DNA of 64,000 nt from Fictibacillus terranigra (GCF_030412265.1 NZ_JAUHLN010000004.1:186001-250000); one strand, 5' to 3'; numbered from the stretch's first letter, positions 1-8,615 are shown. The notes: generated by a model from the sequence alone, not told the origin. Translations and numbers: made by a program.

Positions 1-210
1 TTTAAGGGCTTGAATGATTTTGGGATGGCGATGTCCCTGGTTCACGGCTGAATAAGCACTTAACATATCCATGTAATTGCTTCCGTCAGGATCTTTTACC
101 CACACACCTTCGGCCTCTGAAATAACAATAGGAAGCGGATGATAGTTGTTCGCTCCAAACTGTGATGTTTTATCAATGATCTCTTCTGTTTTTGTTTTCG
201 TTTGATTCAT
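1..210 (-). CDS. rocD: Ornithine aminotransferase, N-terminal part (runs off window)
   Basis: The reverse-strand frame begins with ATG at 210 and stays open to the window edge (70 residues). The visible part carries [18 protein letters not shown] and NQGHRHPKI, typical of the N-terminus of PLP-dependent ornithine--oxo-acid aminotransferase, which converts ornithine and 2-oxoglutarate to glutamate semialdehyde and glutamate. An AGGAGA ribosome site lies 8-13 bases upstream. The gene starts only 27 bases after rocA ends, so the two probably share the sigma-54 transcript. The PLP lysine lies outside the window. Identity is inferred from the N-terminus plus the roc context. Confidence 0.9.
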   Translation of the reverse strand, partial: MNQTKTKTEEIIDKTSQFGANNYHPLPIVISEAEGVWVKDPDGSNYMDMLSAYSAVNQGHRHPKIIQALK

Positions 211-237
211 TTTTAAATCTCCTCTCATTTATAAGAT

Positions 238-1784
238 TTATAGAGTCTCTGAAGTTGTTTTTGCCTGCATGTGAAGGATCAAGTAGTCAGGTCCGCCTGC
301 TTTGGAGTCTGTTCCTGACATGTTGAATCCGCCAAATGGCTGATAACCAACGATCGCACCTGTGCATCCACGGTTGAAATAGAGGTTTCCAACGTGGAAC
401 TCCTGCTTGGCACGCTCTATGTGCTCACGGTTGTTGGTGACTAGCGCACCTGTTAAGCCATAGTCTGTGTTATTTGCTATTTCCATCATGTGATCGAAAT
501 CAGTTGCTTTACAGAATGCGACCACAGGACCGAAGATTTCTTCTTGCATTAAGCGCGCTTTTTCGTCGACATCGGCAATGATGGTCGGCTGGATGAAGTA
601 GCCCTTGGAGTCATTTCCTTCTCCGCCTGTTGCCAATCGGCCTTCCGTTTTTCCGATTTCGATATAGCTCATGATTTTTTCGAACGCTTTTTGATCGATG
701 ACCGGTCCCATGTACGTATCTGCGCTTACGGGATTTCCGACGGTTAATTGTTTTGTAAGCACCACTGCTTTTTCAAGCACTTCATCATACACATCCTGAT
801 GGACAACGGCACGGGATCCAGCCGAACATTTTTGTCCGGAGAAGCCAAATGCAGAGTAAACGATGGAAGAAGCAGCTAAATCCGTATCCACGTCTTTATC
901 GATCACCATCGTATCTTTTCCGCCCATTTCCGCGATTACACGCTTCAGCCAGATTTGGCCAGGGTGAACTTTCGCCGCGCGCTCATAAATATGGAGCCCA
1001 CTTCGCGAGAACCTGTGAAAGAAACAAAGCGAGTTTTCGGATGGTCCACCAAATAGTCGCCGACTTCTGCTCCGCTTCCCGGAATGTAGTTTAATACGCC
1101 GGCAGGAAGGCCTGCTTCTTCCATCACTTCTACGAATTTCGCAGCCACAACAGGCGTTGTATTGGACGGCTTAAGCAGAACAGTGTTGCCGGCGACAATC
1201 GCAGCAACCGTCGTACCAGCCATGATCGCTAACGGAAAGTTGAATGGAGAAATAATCACACCCACTCCAAGTGGAATATAGTTGAACTTGTTGATTTCAC
1301 CTGCACGGCTGTTCACAGGCACGCCGTCTTTTAACTTGACCATTTGACGAGCATAAAACTCAAGAAAATCGATCGCTTCTGCAGTGTCCGCATCTGCTTC
1401 TTTCCATGGTTTCCCGGCTTCTTTTACGAGGTAAGCGGAGAATTCATGCCTGCGGCGGCGAATGATTGCTGCGGCACGGAACAAAATGTTAGCTCGTGCT
1501 TCCGGCTCCCACTTTTTCCATGTTTCAAATGTAGAAACAGCGGCTTGCATCGCTTTCTCTGCTAAATCCTGATTAGCTTTGGAAACCGTACCAATCACTT
1601 CGTTTTTGTTCGAGGGATTGATGGATACGATCTTTTCCTCTGTAGTGATGCGGTCCCCGCCAATGATCAGGGGATATTCTTTATCCAGAGCAGTTTGAAG
1701 AAGCATCAATGCTTCTTCAAACGCCTTCTTATTTTCTAAGTCTGTAAAATCTGTAAATGGTTCGTGTTTGTATGCGACTGTCAT
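238..1784 (-). pseudogene. rocA: 1-pyrroline-5-carboxylate dehydrogenase, split by a frameshift
   Basis: Two adjacent reverse frames (1784-945 and 927-238) together encode about 508 residues of the P5C dehydrogenase family (usual length about 515), which oxidises P5C/glutamate semialdehyde to glutamate with NAD. The N-terminal part reads normally to [12 protein letters not shown]. The frame then slips at about 990-993, giving nonsense residues and a stop at 945. Continuing with one added base restores the expected [17 protein letters not shown] and then AEMGGKD and the catalytic-Cys loop [10 protein letters not shown]. The catalytic Glu and Cys are both downstream of the break, so the first fragment cannot be active. 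This is either a true one-base loss or a sequencing error. No other damage is visible. Start ATG 1784 has a GGAGGG-type site upstream. Confidence 0.9.
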
Positions 1785-1820
1785 TGAAATCCCTCCAATT
1801 TTATTTTCATTTATTCATAT

Positions 1821-1837
1821 TGCAAGTTTCGTGCCAA
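1821..1837 (-). promoter_or_regulatory. Sigma-54 (SigL) promoter of rocA(-rocD)
   Basis: Read on the reverse strand this is TTGGCACGAAACTTGCA, a full match to the -24/-12 consensus (TGGCAC-N5-TTGC). It lies about 40 bases upstream of the rocA start, placing transcription near 1810. Sigma-54 promoters need an AAA+ activator, and RocR is encoded immediately beside it. Confidence 0.92.
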
Positions 1838-1875
1838 AGCTGGCTTTGCAGCAAATGGGCCTTATTAAGATAATG

Positions 1876-1938
1876 ATCGCAGAAAAATTTTGCACTGTTA
1901 TGATTATTTTGCAGCCTGCATGCAAAAAATCTTTGCAT
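1876..1938. promoter_or_regulatory. Two RocR upstream activating sites (candidate)
   Basis: Two TGCA-flanked dyads lie between rocA and rocR: ATGCAAAAAATCTTTGCAT at 1920-1938, a near-perfect palindrome, and a weaker one at 1876-1896 ending AAAATTTTGCACT. They sit about 75 and 120 bases upstream of the predicted sigma-54 start, the usual range for enhancer binding. Their form resembles the RocR/UAS elements of the Bacillus subtilis roc operons. That RocR is the binder is inferred. Confidence 0.75.
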
Positions 1939-1960
1939 ATAAGAGGGTGATTCATATACA
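1933..1960 (+). promoter_or_regulatory. Candidate sigma-A promoter of rocR overlapping a RocR site
   Basis: TTGCAT (1933-1938), 16 bases, TATACA (1955-1960), 32 bases before the rocR start. The -35 box lies inside the 1920-1938 dyad, so RocR bound to its enhancer would cover its own promoter, which fits negative autoregulation. Confidence 0.5.
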
Positions 1961-1991
1961 CTTCATATAGAACAGCATTGGGGGATTGTCC

Positions 1992-3413
1992 ATGACGGAT
2001 CAGATTCATAATTTTAAGAACCTTAATCTGATTTTAAAAAGAATCATCGATGAAATAGACGTTGGTTTGCATGTGGTTGACGAAAAAGGAAATACGATCA
2101 TCTACAACCAAAAAATGATGCAAATTGAATCCATGGATATTCATGATGTGCTTGATAAGAATTTATTGGATGTGTTTCGTTTTACGAAAGAGGGGGACAG
2201 TACACTCGTACTGGCATTACAAGAAGGAAAAGAAACAAGGAATGTGAAGCAAACGTATTTTAATAACAAAGGCAAAGAAATCACAACCATTAACAATACA
2301 TTTCCTGTGATTAAAGATGGTGAAATTACCGGTGCGGTAGAGATTGCAAAAGATGTTACAAAGCTTGAACGGCTCATTCGCCAGAATATTAGCCGCAGGG
2401 GAAATGCCAGATATACTTTTGAAAGCATTATAGGGAGCAGCCCACCTTTATTAGAGGTCATCGAAAACGCAAAGCGAGCAACAAGAACGTCTTCCTCCGT
2501 ACTTATTGTAGGTGAAACCGGTACAGGTAAAGAGCTGTTTGCGCAGAGCATCCATAACGGAAGTATTCGTTCCGCCGCACCATTTATTTCGCAAAATTGC
2601 GCGGCTCTTCCTGATAACTTGATTGAAAGCCTGCTGTTTGGAACAAAAAAGGGTGCATTTACCGGTGCGACTGAGCATCCGGGATTGTTTGAGCAAGCAG
2701 AAGGAGGAACGTTGCTTTTAGATGAAATTAATTCTCTTAATCCGAATTTACAGGCAAAACTGTTAAGGGTTTTGCAAGAGAAAACCATTCGACGCATCGG
2801 GGATACAAAGGACACTCCGATAAACGTAAGAATTATTGCTACCATCAACGAGGACCCAATAGATGCGATTGCCAATCAGCATTTAAGAAAAGATTTATTT
2901 TATCGCTTAGGAGTAGTCACGCTCTTCATTCCTCCGCTCCGCGACCGGAAAGCAGATATCCCGCAGCTGGCGAAAAACTTTGTTGATAAGTATAATGAGT
3001 TATTTCAAATGAATGTAAGAGAGGTCGACGAACAAGTTATGGAATCCTTTCTTGCATATGAGTGGCCTGGAAATGTAAGAGAACTGGAGCATGTTATTGA
3101 GGGTGCGATGAATTTAATCATTAATGAGGATTCCATCAATTATTCTCATCTGCCGTTTCAATACCGAAATAAATCGAAGTTTAAAGAAGTGATTACATCT
3201 GACTCTGCAATTGAACAATTCATGCTGAATACAGCCCAACCGACAGTGCAGCTAAAGGAACAAATGGACATGATTGAAAAGTACTATATTCAAAAAGTAT
3301 TAAAAACGAATAAATATAACATATCCGCCACTGCAAAACATTTAGGCATTAGCAGGCAAAGTCTCCAATATCGGATGAAAAAATTTAATCTGCAGGGGAA
3401 TGAAGGACAATAA
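1992..3413 (+). CDS. rocR: Sigma-54-dependent activator of arginine catabolism RocR
   Basis: A 473-residue enhancer-binding protein: an N-terminal PAS-type sensor (about 15-130), an AAA+ domain with Walker A GETGTGKE near residue 175 and the sigma-54 contact loop GAFTGA near 220, an R-finger region, and a C-terminal Fis-type HTH (about 438-466, NISATAKHLGISRQSLQYR). The AAA+ entry LLFGTKKGAFTGA lacks the usual ELFG, as I recall for RocR. RocR senses ornithine/citrulline and activates roc genes with SigL. I chose ATG 1992, because the TTG at 1986 abuts the GGGGGA ribosome site while ATG 1992 is spaced 6 bases from it. The gene is divergent from rocA with shared control sites, and ends in a strong hairpin. 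Confidence 0.93.
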   Translation: MTDQIHNFKNLNLILKRIIDEIDVGLHVVDEKGNTIIYNQKMMQIESMDIHDVLDKNLLDVFRFTKEGDSTLVLALQEGKETRNVKQTYFNNKGKEITTINNTFPVIKDGEITGAVEIAKDVTKLERLIRQNISRRGNARYTFESIIGSSPPLLEVIENAKRATRTSSSVLIVGETGTGKELFAQSIHNGSIRSAAPFISQNCAALPDNLIESLLFGTKKGAFTGATEHPGLFEQAEGGTLLLDEINSLNPNLQAKLLRVLQEKTIRRIGDTKDTPINVRIIATINEDPIDAIANQHLRKDLFYRLGVVTLFIPPLRDRKADIPQLAKNFVDKYNELFQMNVREVDEQVMESFLAYEWPGNVRELEHVIEGAMNLIINEDSINYSHLPFQYRNKSKFKEVITSDSAIEQFMLNTAQPTVQLKEQMDMIEKYYIQKVLKTNKYNISATAKHLGISRQSLQYRMKKFNLQGNEGQ

Positions 3414-3418
3414 AAAAG

Positions 3419-3480
3419 GGTGCCAGGCACCGCAATTACACAAGTGTGTAAACGCGGTGCCTGGCACCTTGCTTTGTTCT
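3419..3480. terminator. Bidirectional terminator between rocR and yhjB, built from GGTGCC palindromes
   Basis: Perfect 15-bp arms (GGTGCCAGGCACCGC at 3419-3433 and its complement at 3454-3468) enclose a second small hairpin (TTACAC/GTGTAA). T-rich tracts follow on both sides. Each arm is itself the GGTGCCWGGCACC palindrome found elsewhere in the window. It separates two convergent genes. Confidence 0.8.
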
Positions 3481-3487
3481 TTTTTAC

Positions 3488-4987
3488 TTATGCGCCCCTT
3501 CGCTCGGGGTGCGCTTCTTCGGCCGGCTGGTTAAACAGGTAGTCCTTCACCGGGGTGCTGGAAGCTTGAGCTCTCTTCACAAAGAACGGATTCAGCACAA
3601 GTACAGTCAGGAAGTTAGCTGCAATTCCCCAGAATCCTTCATAGATACCAAACGAGGTGCCGGTTGCGTAAACGGTAAATGTAACAGCCAGTCCTGCGAG
3701 CAATCCGATAATGGTCGCTTCTCTTGTTTGATTTTTCCAAAATAGACTGATGACGATCGCCGGAAAAATCTGCACCATGCCTGAAACACCTAAAAGCTGC
3801 AAGGAAACAAGAGCAGAAGGGAAGACGAGGCCGAACAGCAGAGCCAGTCCAATCACAACGAATACCATTCCGCGCGTGATCATCGTTAATCTGGAAGCTT
3901 TCACCTGCGGATTGATCAAGTCACGGTATATGTTATTGGCAAACAGGTTCGATGCACCAATCGCCATGATCGAGCAAGGGATGAGTGATGCCAGTGCGAT
4001 CGTTGAATAGGCCAGTCCTTGAGCAACACCGCCGTAAGAGGTTTGGATCAGGCTCAATAAAGCAAAGCGCGGATCGGTCCCTTTTGGCAGGACGAGAAAA
4101 GCAATGAACCCAAGGAAAACCACGAGAATTAAAACGATATTGTATAGCGGCAAAAACATCGCATTCTTGCGGAGGGCATCACCGCTTTTCGCCGTGAATA
4201 TTCCGGTTGCTGCATGGGCCCACATGAAGAGTGCCAGCGAAGAAACGAGTGAAGCGGTAATGAACCAAGGGATTCCCTTCGGCCCGGAATTTGGAATAGT
4301 TAACAGCTGCGGCGCTTCTTTTACGATCTGATCGACCATCGGGTTCCAGCCGCCAAAGTGGATGATCGGAAGAGATACCACCATAAACAGCATGATGGCC
4401 CACACCAAAACATCTTTAATGATCGCTGTGTAGGTTGGACCTTTGATTCCACTGAAAAAGGTATAAAGAGCAACGAGCAGGAACGACGTAATGACAACGA
4501 CCTTAACATTTATAAAACCGGTTCCGGCTACTTGAAGCGTATCCTGAATTCCGCTGAGCTGCAGACAGATGTAAGGAATGAGCATAAGCACACCGACAAT
4601 GGCGATGAGCGCAGAAAGAAGCTTGCTGTCAAACCGTTCCCGCGCATAATCAGCCAGCGTGGTCAATTTATGATGATTTGCCACTTTCCAAAGCTTAGGA
4701 AGAAAAAAGTAAGAAATAAAGAAAGCGAGTACGGAATATGGAATCGCAAAGAAGGCAAGGCTTCCGGCAGAATAAGCTGTGCTTGTCAGCCCGAGAAACG
4801 TGTAGGCGGTGTACAGATCAGCTCCCACGAGGAACCAGACGAGCAATCCGCCAAAGCGCCTTCCGCCGACGGACCATTCTTCAACCGAACTTCGGACAGA
4901 TTTATCCCTTCCGGCCAGGAAACCGATTAAAACGACAGTGAGAATAACAAAGATGGTAATGGACAGTGCTGTAAGATTTCCCTGCAT
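3488..4987 (-). CDS. yhjB: Sodium:solute symporter family permease, YhjB-like
   Basis: A 499-residue polytopic protein with about 13 hydrophobic helices and SSS-family landmarks (VEEWSVGGRRFGG near the N-terminus, GADLYTAYTFLGLTSTAY in TM2, SGIKGPTYTAIIKDVL in the middle). It likely couples sodium or proton entry to uptake of an organic solute. The substrate is not readable from sequence. Start ATG 4987 is preceded by GGGAGG at good spacing and lies next to the stop of the small upstream gene. That small DUF3311 protein and the permease form the pair known as yhjC-yhjB in B. subtilis. Placement beside roc genes is suggestive of an amino- or carboxylic-acid substrate, but this is only inference. 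Confidence 0.85.
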   Translation of the reverse strand: MQGNLTALSITIFVILTVVLIGFLAGRDKSVRSSVEEWSVGGRRFGGLLVWFLVGADLYTAYTFLGLTSTAYSAGSLAFFAIPYSVLAFFISYFFLPKLWKVANHHKLTTLADYARERFDSKLLSALIAIVGVLMLIPYICLQLSGIQDTLQVAGTGFINVKVVVITSFLLVALYTFFSGIKGPTYTAIIKDVLVWAIMLFMVVSLPIIHFGGWNPMVDQIVKEAPQLLTIPNSGPKGIPWFITASLVSSLALFMWAHAATGIFTAKSGDALRKNAMFLPLYNIVLILVVFLGFIAFLVLPKGTDPRFALLSLIQTSYGGVAQGLAYSTIALASLIPCSIMAIGASNLFANNIYRDLINPQVKASRLTMITRGMVFVVIGLALLFGLVFPSALVSLQLLGVSGMVQIFPAIVISLFWKNQTREATIIGLLAGLAVTFTVYATGTSFGIYEGFWGIAANFLTVLVLNPFFVKRAQASSTPVKDYLFNQPAEEAHPERRGA

Positions 4988-4988
4988 T

Positions 4989-5189
4989 TTAATGCAAGCC
5001 TCCCTTTGATTTCTGAAGATGATAGATTCCAAATGTACATAAAGGGGTTAAAACGATCCATAGGAACAGCCAGAAATGGAGAAACGGAAGTCCTAAAATG
5101 ACAGGTTCGATCCGATTTACAAACGGCAAAACTGCCAGCTGTGCGAGGAAAGGAAGGGAAATGATTAAGATCAGTAATATTTTCTTCAT
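4989..5189 (-). CDS. yhjC: DUF3311 small membrane protein, YhjC-like
   Basis: A 66-residue protein with two hydrophobic segments (about 3-24 and 30-56) separated by PFVNRIEPVILGLPFLHFW, the DUF3311 signature. Such proteins are regularly encoded just upstream of an SSS-family permease and are thought to be accessory to it. The stop codon is one base from the permease start, so translation is probably coupled. Ribosome site AGAAGGAG lies just upstream of ATG 5189. Confidence 0.82.
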   Translation of the reverse strand: MKKILLILIISLPFLAQLAVLPFVNRIEPVILGLPFLHFWLFLWIVLTPLCTFGIYHLQKSKGGLH

Positions 5190-5231
5190 GATGCTGCGCT
5201 CCTTCTAGGTGATCTTTTAAATTGAATGTTC

Positions 5232-5259
5232 ATTATCATAACAGCAATAGAACGTGCAA
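5232..5259 (-). promoter_or_regulatory. Sigma-A promoter of yhjC-yhjB
   Basis: On the reverse strand TTGCAC (5259-5254), 16 bases, GATAAT (5237-5232), about 45 bases before ATG 5189. Confidence 0.6.
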
Positions 5260-5425
5260 ACAAGAGGAATTGAACAAATAGTTAAAATATTTAGTATAAA
5301 TTGAAAATGATAAGGCTTTCATTGGCTTTTTAATGGAAAAAACTCCTCATGGCCTGGTGATGCCGGAATTAAAAAAACTCCTGCTCACTGCATGTAACCA
5401 TACAGAAACCAGAAGCTCCTCGTGT

Positions 5426-5974
5426 TTATTTCTCGAAAACATATACTTTTCCATTCTCAATATGCCTGCCAAGCTTCGGTCCGGTGAACCCCCGTTTCAA
5501 TAACTCTTTACGCATAAACATCATCACGCCGCCATGGCCGACAATCAATATATCTTTCTCCGGCTCCTGAAGGATTTTATCGAGCGTGTCACGGATCTGC
5601 TGAACGACTTCTTGTCTGCCGGGACTTTGAGAGGGGTGCTTCAGCAGCCATGCCAAACGTATAAAAAGGAGGTGGATCATCAGCGGCAGTTTCACTCTGG
5701 ATCGAAAAAACGGTGAAAGCTTAATTTCCCTAAGGCTCTCCAAAAAGATGATCTCTCCATCAAATGCACGGCGGGCGGTCTTCTCCGCCCTTGAAAGATC
5801 GCTGGAATAGCAGGTTTTCCAATCTACACCGCCTAAATCCGCTTCATTTTCCTCTATTTCAGACGCATCATATTCTTTTACCCACTCCATCAATTCATCA
5901 GATGAAAAAAACCCTTTTGGATACCCTCTCGTTACTTTAAAATGGCGCATCAATCCAACTTTTATCACACTCAA
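5426..5974 (-). CDS. Histidine phosphatase (phosphoglycerate mutase-like) family protein
   Basis: A 182-residue protein with the histidine phosphatase core. The catalytic His lies in LMRHFKV near residue 11 (RHF rather than the usual RHG), followed by YSSDLSRAEKTA, and the second His in ILIVGHGGVMM near residue 147. Members remove phosphate from small molecules or proteins. The exact substrate is unknown. It follows the TetR gene by about 20 bases on the same strand and is probably the last gene of the SRPBCC-FAD-TetR operon. The change from RHG to RHF still leaves the phosphohistidine, so activity is likely. Confidence 0.8.
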   Translation of the reverse strand: MSVIKVGLMRHFKVTRGYPKGFFSSDELMEWVKEYDASEIEENEADLGGVDWKTCYSSDLSRAEKTARRAFDGEIIFLESLREIKLSPFFRSRVKLPLMIHLLFIRLAWLLKHPSQSPGRQEVVQQIRDTLDKILQEPEKDILIVGHGGVMMFMRKELLKRGFTGPKLGRHIENGKVYVFEK

Positions 5975-5995
5975 CTCCCATTGCCCTAACCGGCT

Positions 5996-6592
5996 TTAAG
6001 ATTTTGTAAACATCCTCATCAGCAGCTCGACCCTTGGCATCTCATAGCCAGCTGATCCAGGGATGTTTAACGTCATCAATCCTGAAATGACAGTGAAATA
6101 ACAGGAGATCAACTCGCCGATGTCGCCTTCTGCCAATTCTCCGATTTTCTGGCCTTCTTCAAACAGCGGTTTCAGCAGCTCAACATACATCTCCATCGTC
6201 GCGCCCTGAAGGAGCTGCTCAGCCTCCTCGGGCACTTCTTCAGAGGTTCTTGCCTGATGCATGAGCATAAAATAAAGCTGGCCTTCTTCGTCGAGAATCT
6301 CTTCGGTTAGCCTCGTTAATTTCTCAAGAGGGGAGCCTTTCATATGATGTACCTGCTCGGTGCCTGACACCGATTCTTGGATGGCCTGCTCGACAAGCGT
6401 TGTGAAGAGTTCATCCTTTGACTTGAAGTAACGGTACATGAGGCCCTGGCTGATACCGGCCTCCCCGCTGATCATGCTCATTTTTGTCCCGATGATTCCC
6501 CGCCGCGCGAACACCTTTAGGGCGGCCGCCAGTATCTGTTCTCTTCGCTCATCACGAATCTGACGGAGCTGTTCTTCGTTTAATGGTGGCAA
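5996..6592 (-). CDS. TetR family repressor of the SRPBCC-FAD operon
   Basis: A TetR protein with an N-terminal HTH (AALKVFARRGIIGTKMSMI ... GISQGLMYRYFKSKDEL) and an all-helical ligand domain. I prefer the TTG start at 6592 (198 residues, MPPLNEEQLRQ), which has GGGAG about 10 bases upstream. A TTG at 6625 would add 11 residues but has no good ribosome site. The gene lies 27-60 bases after the FAD gene, in the same operon, whose promoter carries a perfect TetR-type palindrome (8562-8582), so it likely represses its own operon until a ligand is bound. A GGTGCCTGACACC palindrome (6359-6371) is embedded in frame and encodes part of ESVSGTEQV. Confidence 0.85.
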   Translation of the reverse strand: MPPLNEEQLRQIRDERREQILAAALKVFARRGIIGTKMSMISGEAGISQGLMYRYFKSKDELFTTLVEQAIQESVSGTEQVHHMKGSPLEKLTRLTEEILDEEGQLYFMLMHQARTSEEVPEEAEQLLQGATMEMYVELLKPLFEEGQKIGELAEGDIGELISCYFTVISGLMTLNIPGSAGYEMPRVELLMRMFTKS

Positions 6593-6652
6593 AATAGTTT
6601 CACTCCCACGTTCTCTTCTTACCAAAAGTATACCAATTTCAATCTCTAAGCT

Positions 6653-8125
6653 CTAATGAATGCAGCTGATCGGCTGAAAAACTTCTCCATGGAAGGTCGG
6701 AAGGATGTCATCCAGGAGTTCCTCCAGTGGCTTTTTGTGTTCTGCGAGAAGTTCATCCAGCCATAAGCGTCCTTTTGGGCACGCTGATAAAACATCTGTC
6801 ACGGTTTGGGGATTAAGGATGCATTGCGGAGAAACGGACAAGGTATTGACGGCCCAATAGGTCCCATAAAGCTTCCAATCCTGCTCTTCTGTAGCGCGTT
6901 TGAGATAGAGATCCATGAATTTTTTTCCGCACTCCATTCCTTTTAGCGGCTGCGAACCTTCATACTCTACCCCTTTCCATTGCAGATCCGCGATGCAATT
7001 GAGCCACCAGGCAGGGGTAATTACATCCTGGATTTTTTGAAGAACGTTCTGTTCGAAATGAGGTTTGGGATCTGTTCGCTGTTCACGGAGCATTGAATGG
7101 AGGACTTCAGCTTCCATTGCGGAGACGGTCATGCCCTGGCCGAAAATAGGATCAAAGTTACAGAAGGCATCACCTATAACGATTAGTCCCTCAGGCCAAC
7201 GTGCCATCTGTTCGAAATGCTGGCGGAACAGTGCCGGAACACGGTAGCTCCTGGGGTTGGCCAGCGGTTCAAGTTCACTGACGATCTCAGAGATGAGGGG
7301 ACTCGGAAGCCGTGCGATTTCTTTTGCGTAAGCCTCAGGTTCGGCTGGGGGATGGATTCCGTCAGGACGATAAAGCAATGTTTCTGCCACATTGTTTTCG
7401 ATAAATGAAAACACGCCATGGTATGTTCCTGCAGACGGATGGCCGGCGATCACAATCGCATCCCACTTTTCTGCGAGATGAAGTGAATGCGATGGAATCT
7501 TATATCTCCGGGTGCTGTATCCGATGGCCGCTGTCATCCGATCAGGAGCAGGAACCCCGTATCCAAGCTCCTTCAGCCATTGTGGAAGCTTGGAGGAGCG
7601 CCCGCTCGTATCCACCACTAGATCAGCGCTGATCTCCCTTTCCTCATTCGATACGCGGTCTCTTCCAAGAATGCCAGTTATGGTTTGACGGTCTGACGAG
7701 GATAACAAGTGAACAACATCATGCTTCTGCAGAAACTGTACATTAGGAATTTTCCTTACTCGCTGACGGATCACAAACTCAAGGACAGGCCTGCTGAACT
7801 TAATGTCATTCCGCGGATATTGGCCGACCATTGTGCCGTATTGATTCTGCTGATAAATGGTTTTATTTAGGGAGGAAGGCGCTCCATGAGGGACTAAATC
7901 CTTTTCATAATCCGGAAAAAAGCGGTCGATCACAGCTTTACCGCGGCCTGTGATCCGGTGTGGATGAAAGGCTTGCGGAGTGCCTGGCCGGAGCTCGGGT
8001 TTCTGTGAAAGAGCATCTTTTTCAACGATAATCACTTTACCGTAAAAATCAGACAGTACACGTGCGGCCAGTAAACCAGCGATACCTCCGCCGATAACCA
8101 TTGCAGAATCCCATCTTAACGCCAT
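6653..8125 (-). CDS. FAD-dependent monooxygenase/oxidoreductase
   Basis: A 490-residue flavoprotein of the aromatic-hydroxylase/geranylgeranyl-reductase type. It has a dinucleotide-binding GGGIAGLLAARVL near residue 12, a second FAD contact ADLVVDTSGRSSKLP near 170, and the ribityl-binding GDAFCNFDPIFGQGM near 325. Such enzymes hydroxylate, epoxidise or reduce lipophilic or aromatic substrates using NAD(P)H. The substrate cannot be read here. It lies 3 bases after an SRPBCC (polyketide cyclase-like) protein and before its TetR regulator, so the two upstream proteins probably act on the same hydrophobic small molecule. No membrane segments are evident. Confidence 0.82.
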   Translation of the reverse strand: MALRWDSAMVIGGGIAGLLAARVLSDFYGKVIIVEKDALSQKPELRPGTPQAFHPHRITGRGKAVIDRFFPDYEKDLVPHGAPSSLNKTIYQQNQYGTMVGQYPRNDIKFSRPVLEFVIRQRVRKIPNVQFLQKHDVVHLLSSSDRQTITGILGRDRVSNEEREISADLVVDTSGRSSKLPQWLKELGYGVPAPDRMTAAIGYSTRRYKIPSHSLHLAEKWDAIVIAGHPSAGTYHGVFSFIENNVAETLLYRPDGIHPPAEPEAYAKEIARLPSPLISEIVSELEPLANPRSYRVPALFRQHFEQMARWPEGLIVIGDAFCNFDPIFGQGMTVSAMEAEVLHSMLREQRTDPKPHFEQNVLQKIQDVITPAWWLNCIADLQWKGVEYEGSQPLKGMECGKKFMDLYLKRATEEQDWKLYGTYWAVNTLSVSPQCILNPQTVTDVLSACPKGRLWLDELLAEHKKPLEELLDDILPTFHGEVFQPISCIH

Positions 8126-8128
8126 TAC

Positions 8129-8539
8129 TCAGTTCCGCCCTTCTAAAATAGTTTTTAGGTTGTTTAAATCCTGTTGACCGGCAGCGACAACTTGGGAGAA
8201 CTTCTCATCCGGCATGCCCGGCATCTGAAAACCGGTTAAGAGTACTTCACAGCCATCACCGTTTGGGATTACCCGCATCGCATCACAAATTTCAACACCA
8301 GGCGCAGGGATGGAATGATGATCAAGAACGCCGAGAGTATTTTTTTCAGCCACTCTTACCTCAGAGGTGCAGTAAGGGGTTTCCATCATCGAGGCATCAC
8401 TGTCCTCACACTTTTGGATGGACTGGCAGAAAGAGACCCATTGGGGAAAGTTCTCCATGTTGTAGGTAAACTCATAAACCTCATGTGCCGGGCACTTGAT
8501 CGAAACACTGATCGTTTTGGAGGAAAGGTAAACAGTCAT
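8129..8539 (-). CDS. SRPBCC family (START/polyketide cyclase-like) protein
   Basis: A 136-residue protein of the SRPBCC fold: beta start VYLSSKTISVSIKCPAHEVYEFTYNMENFPQWV, then the helical lid at the C-terminus (FSQVVAAGQQDLNNLKTIL). The fold forms a deep hydrophobic pocket used to bind or cyclise polyketides, lipids or hormones. I chose ATG 8539, which has AAAGGAG at 7 bases. The upstream ATG at 8578 would lie inside the operator. It is the first gene of a four-gene operon with the FAD enzyme (3-base gap), TetR and a phosphatase. Confidence 0.8.
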   Translation of the reverse strand: MTVYLSSKTISVSIKCPAHEVYEFTYNMENFPQWVSFCQSIQKCEDSDASMMETPYCTSEVRVAEKNTLGVLDHHSIPAPGVEICDAMRVIPNGDGCEVLLTGFQMPGMPDEKFSQVVAAGQQDLNNLKTILEGRN

Positions 8540-8561
8540 ATAAAAACTCCTTTCAAATTTT

Positions 8562-8615
8562 ATGAATGAACGATTCATTCATTTTTAAGATATGCGGTAT
8601 ATCGGCAGAAGTCAA
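8562..8615 (-). promoter_or_regulatory. Promoter and TetR operator of the SRPBCC-FAD-TetR operon
   Basis: On the reverse strand TTGACT (8615-8610), 17 bases, TATCTT (8592-8587) form a strong sigma-A promoter. Four bases after the -10 box lies a perfect palindrome, ATGAATGAA-CGA-TTCATTCAT (8562-8582), which covers the transcription start. Its TGAATGA/TCATTCA form is typical of TetR-family operators. The TetR gene is the third gene of the operon. Confidence 0.88.

Noticed and set aside
2141-2875. Long open frame on the reverse strand inside rocR (244 codons)
   Set aside because: It lies wholly antisense to the conserved AAA+ domain of rocR, has no ribosome site and its protein has no family features.
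4358-4930. Long open frame on the forward strand inside the yhjB-like permease gene
   Set aside because: Antisense to a conserved membrane protein; very polar low-complexity product; a shadow of the real gene.
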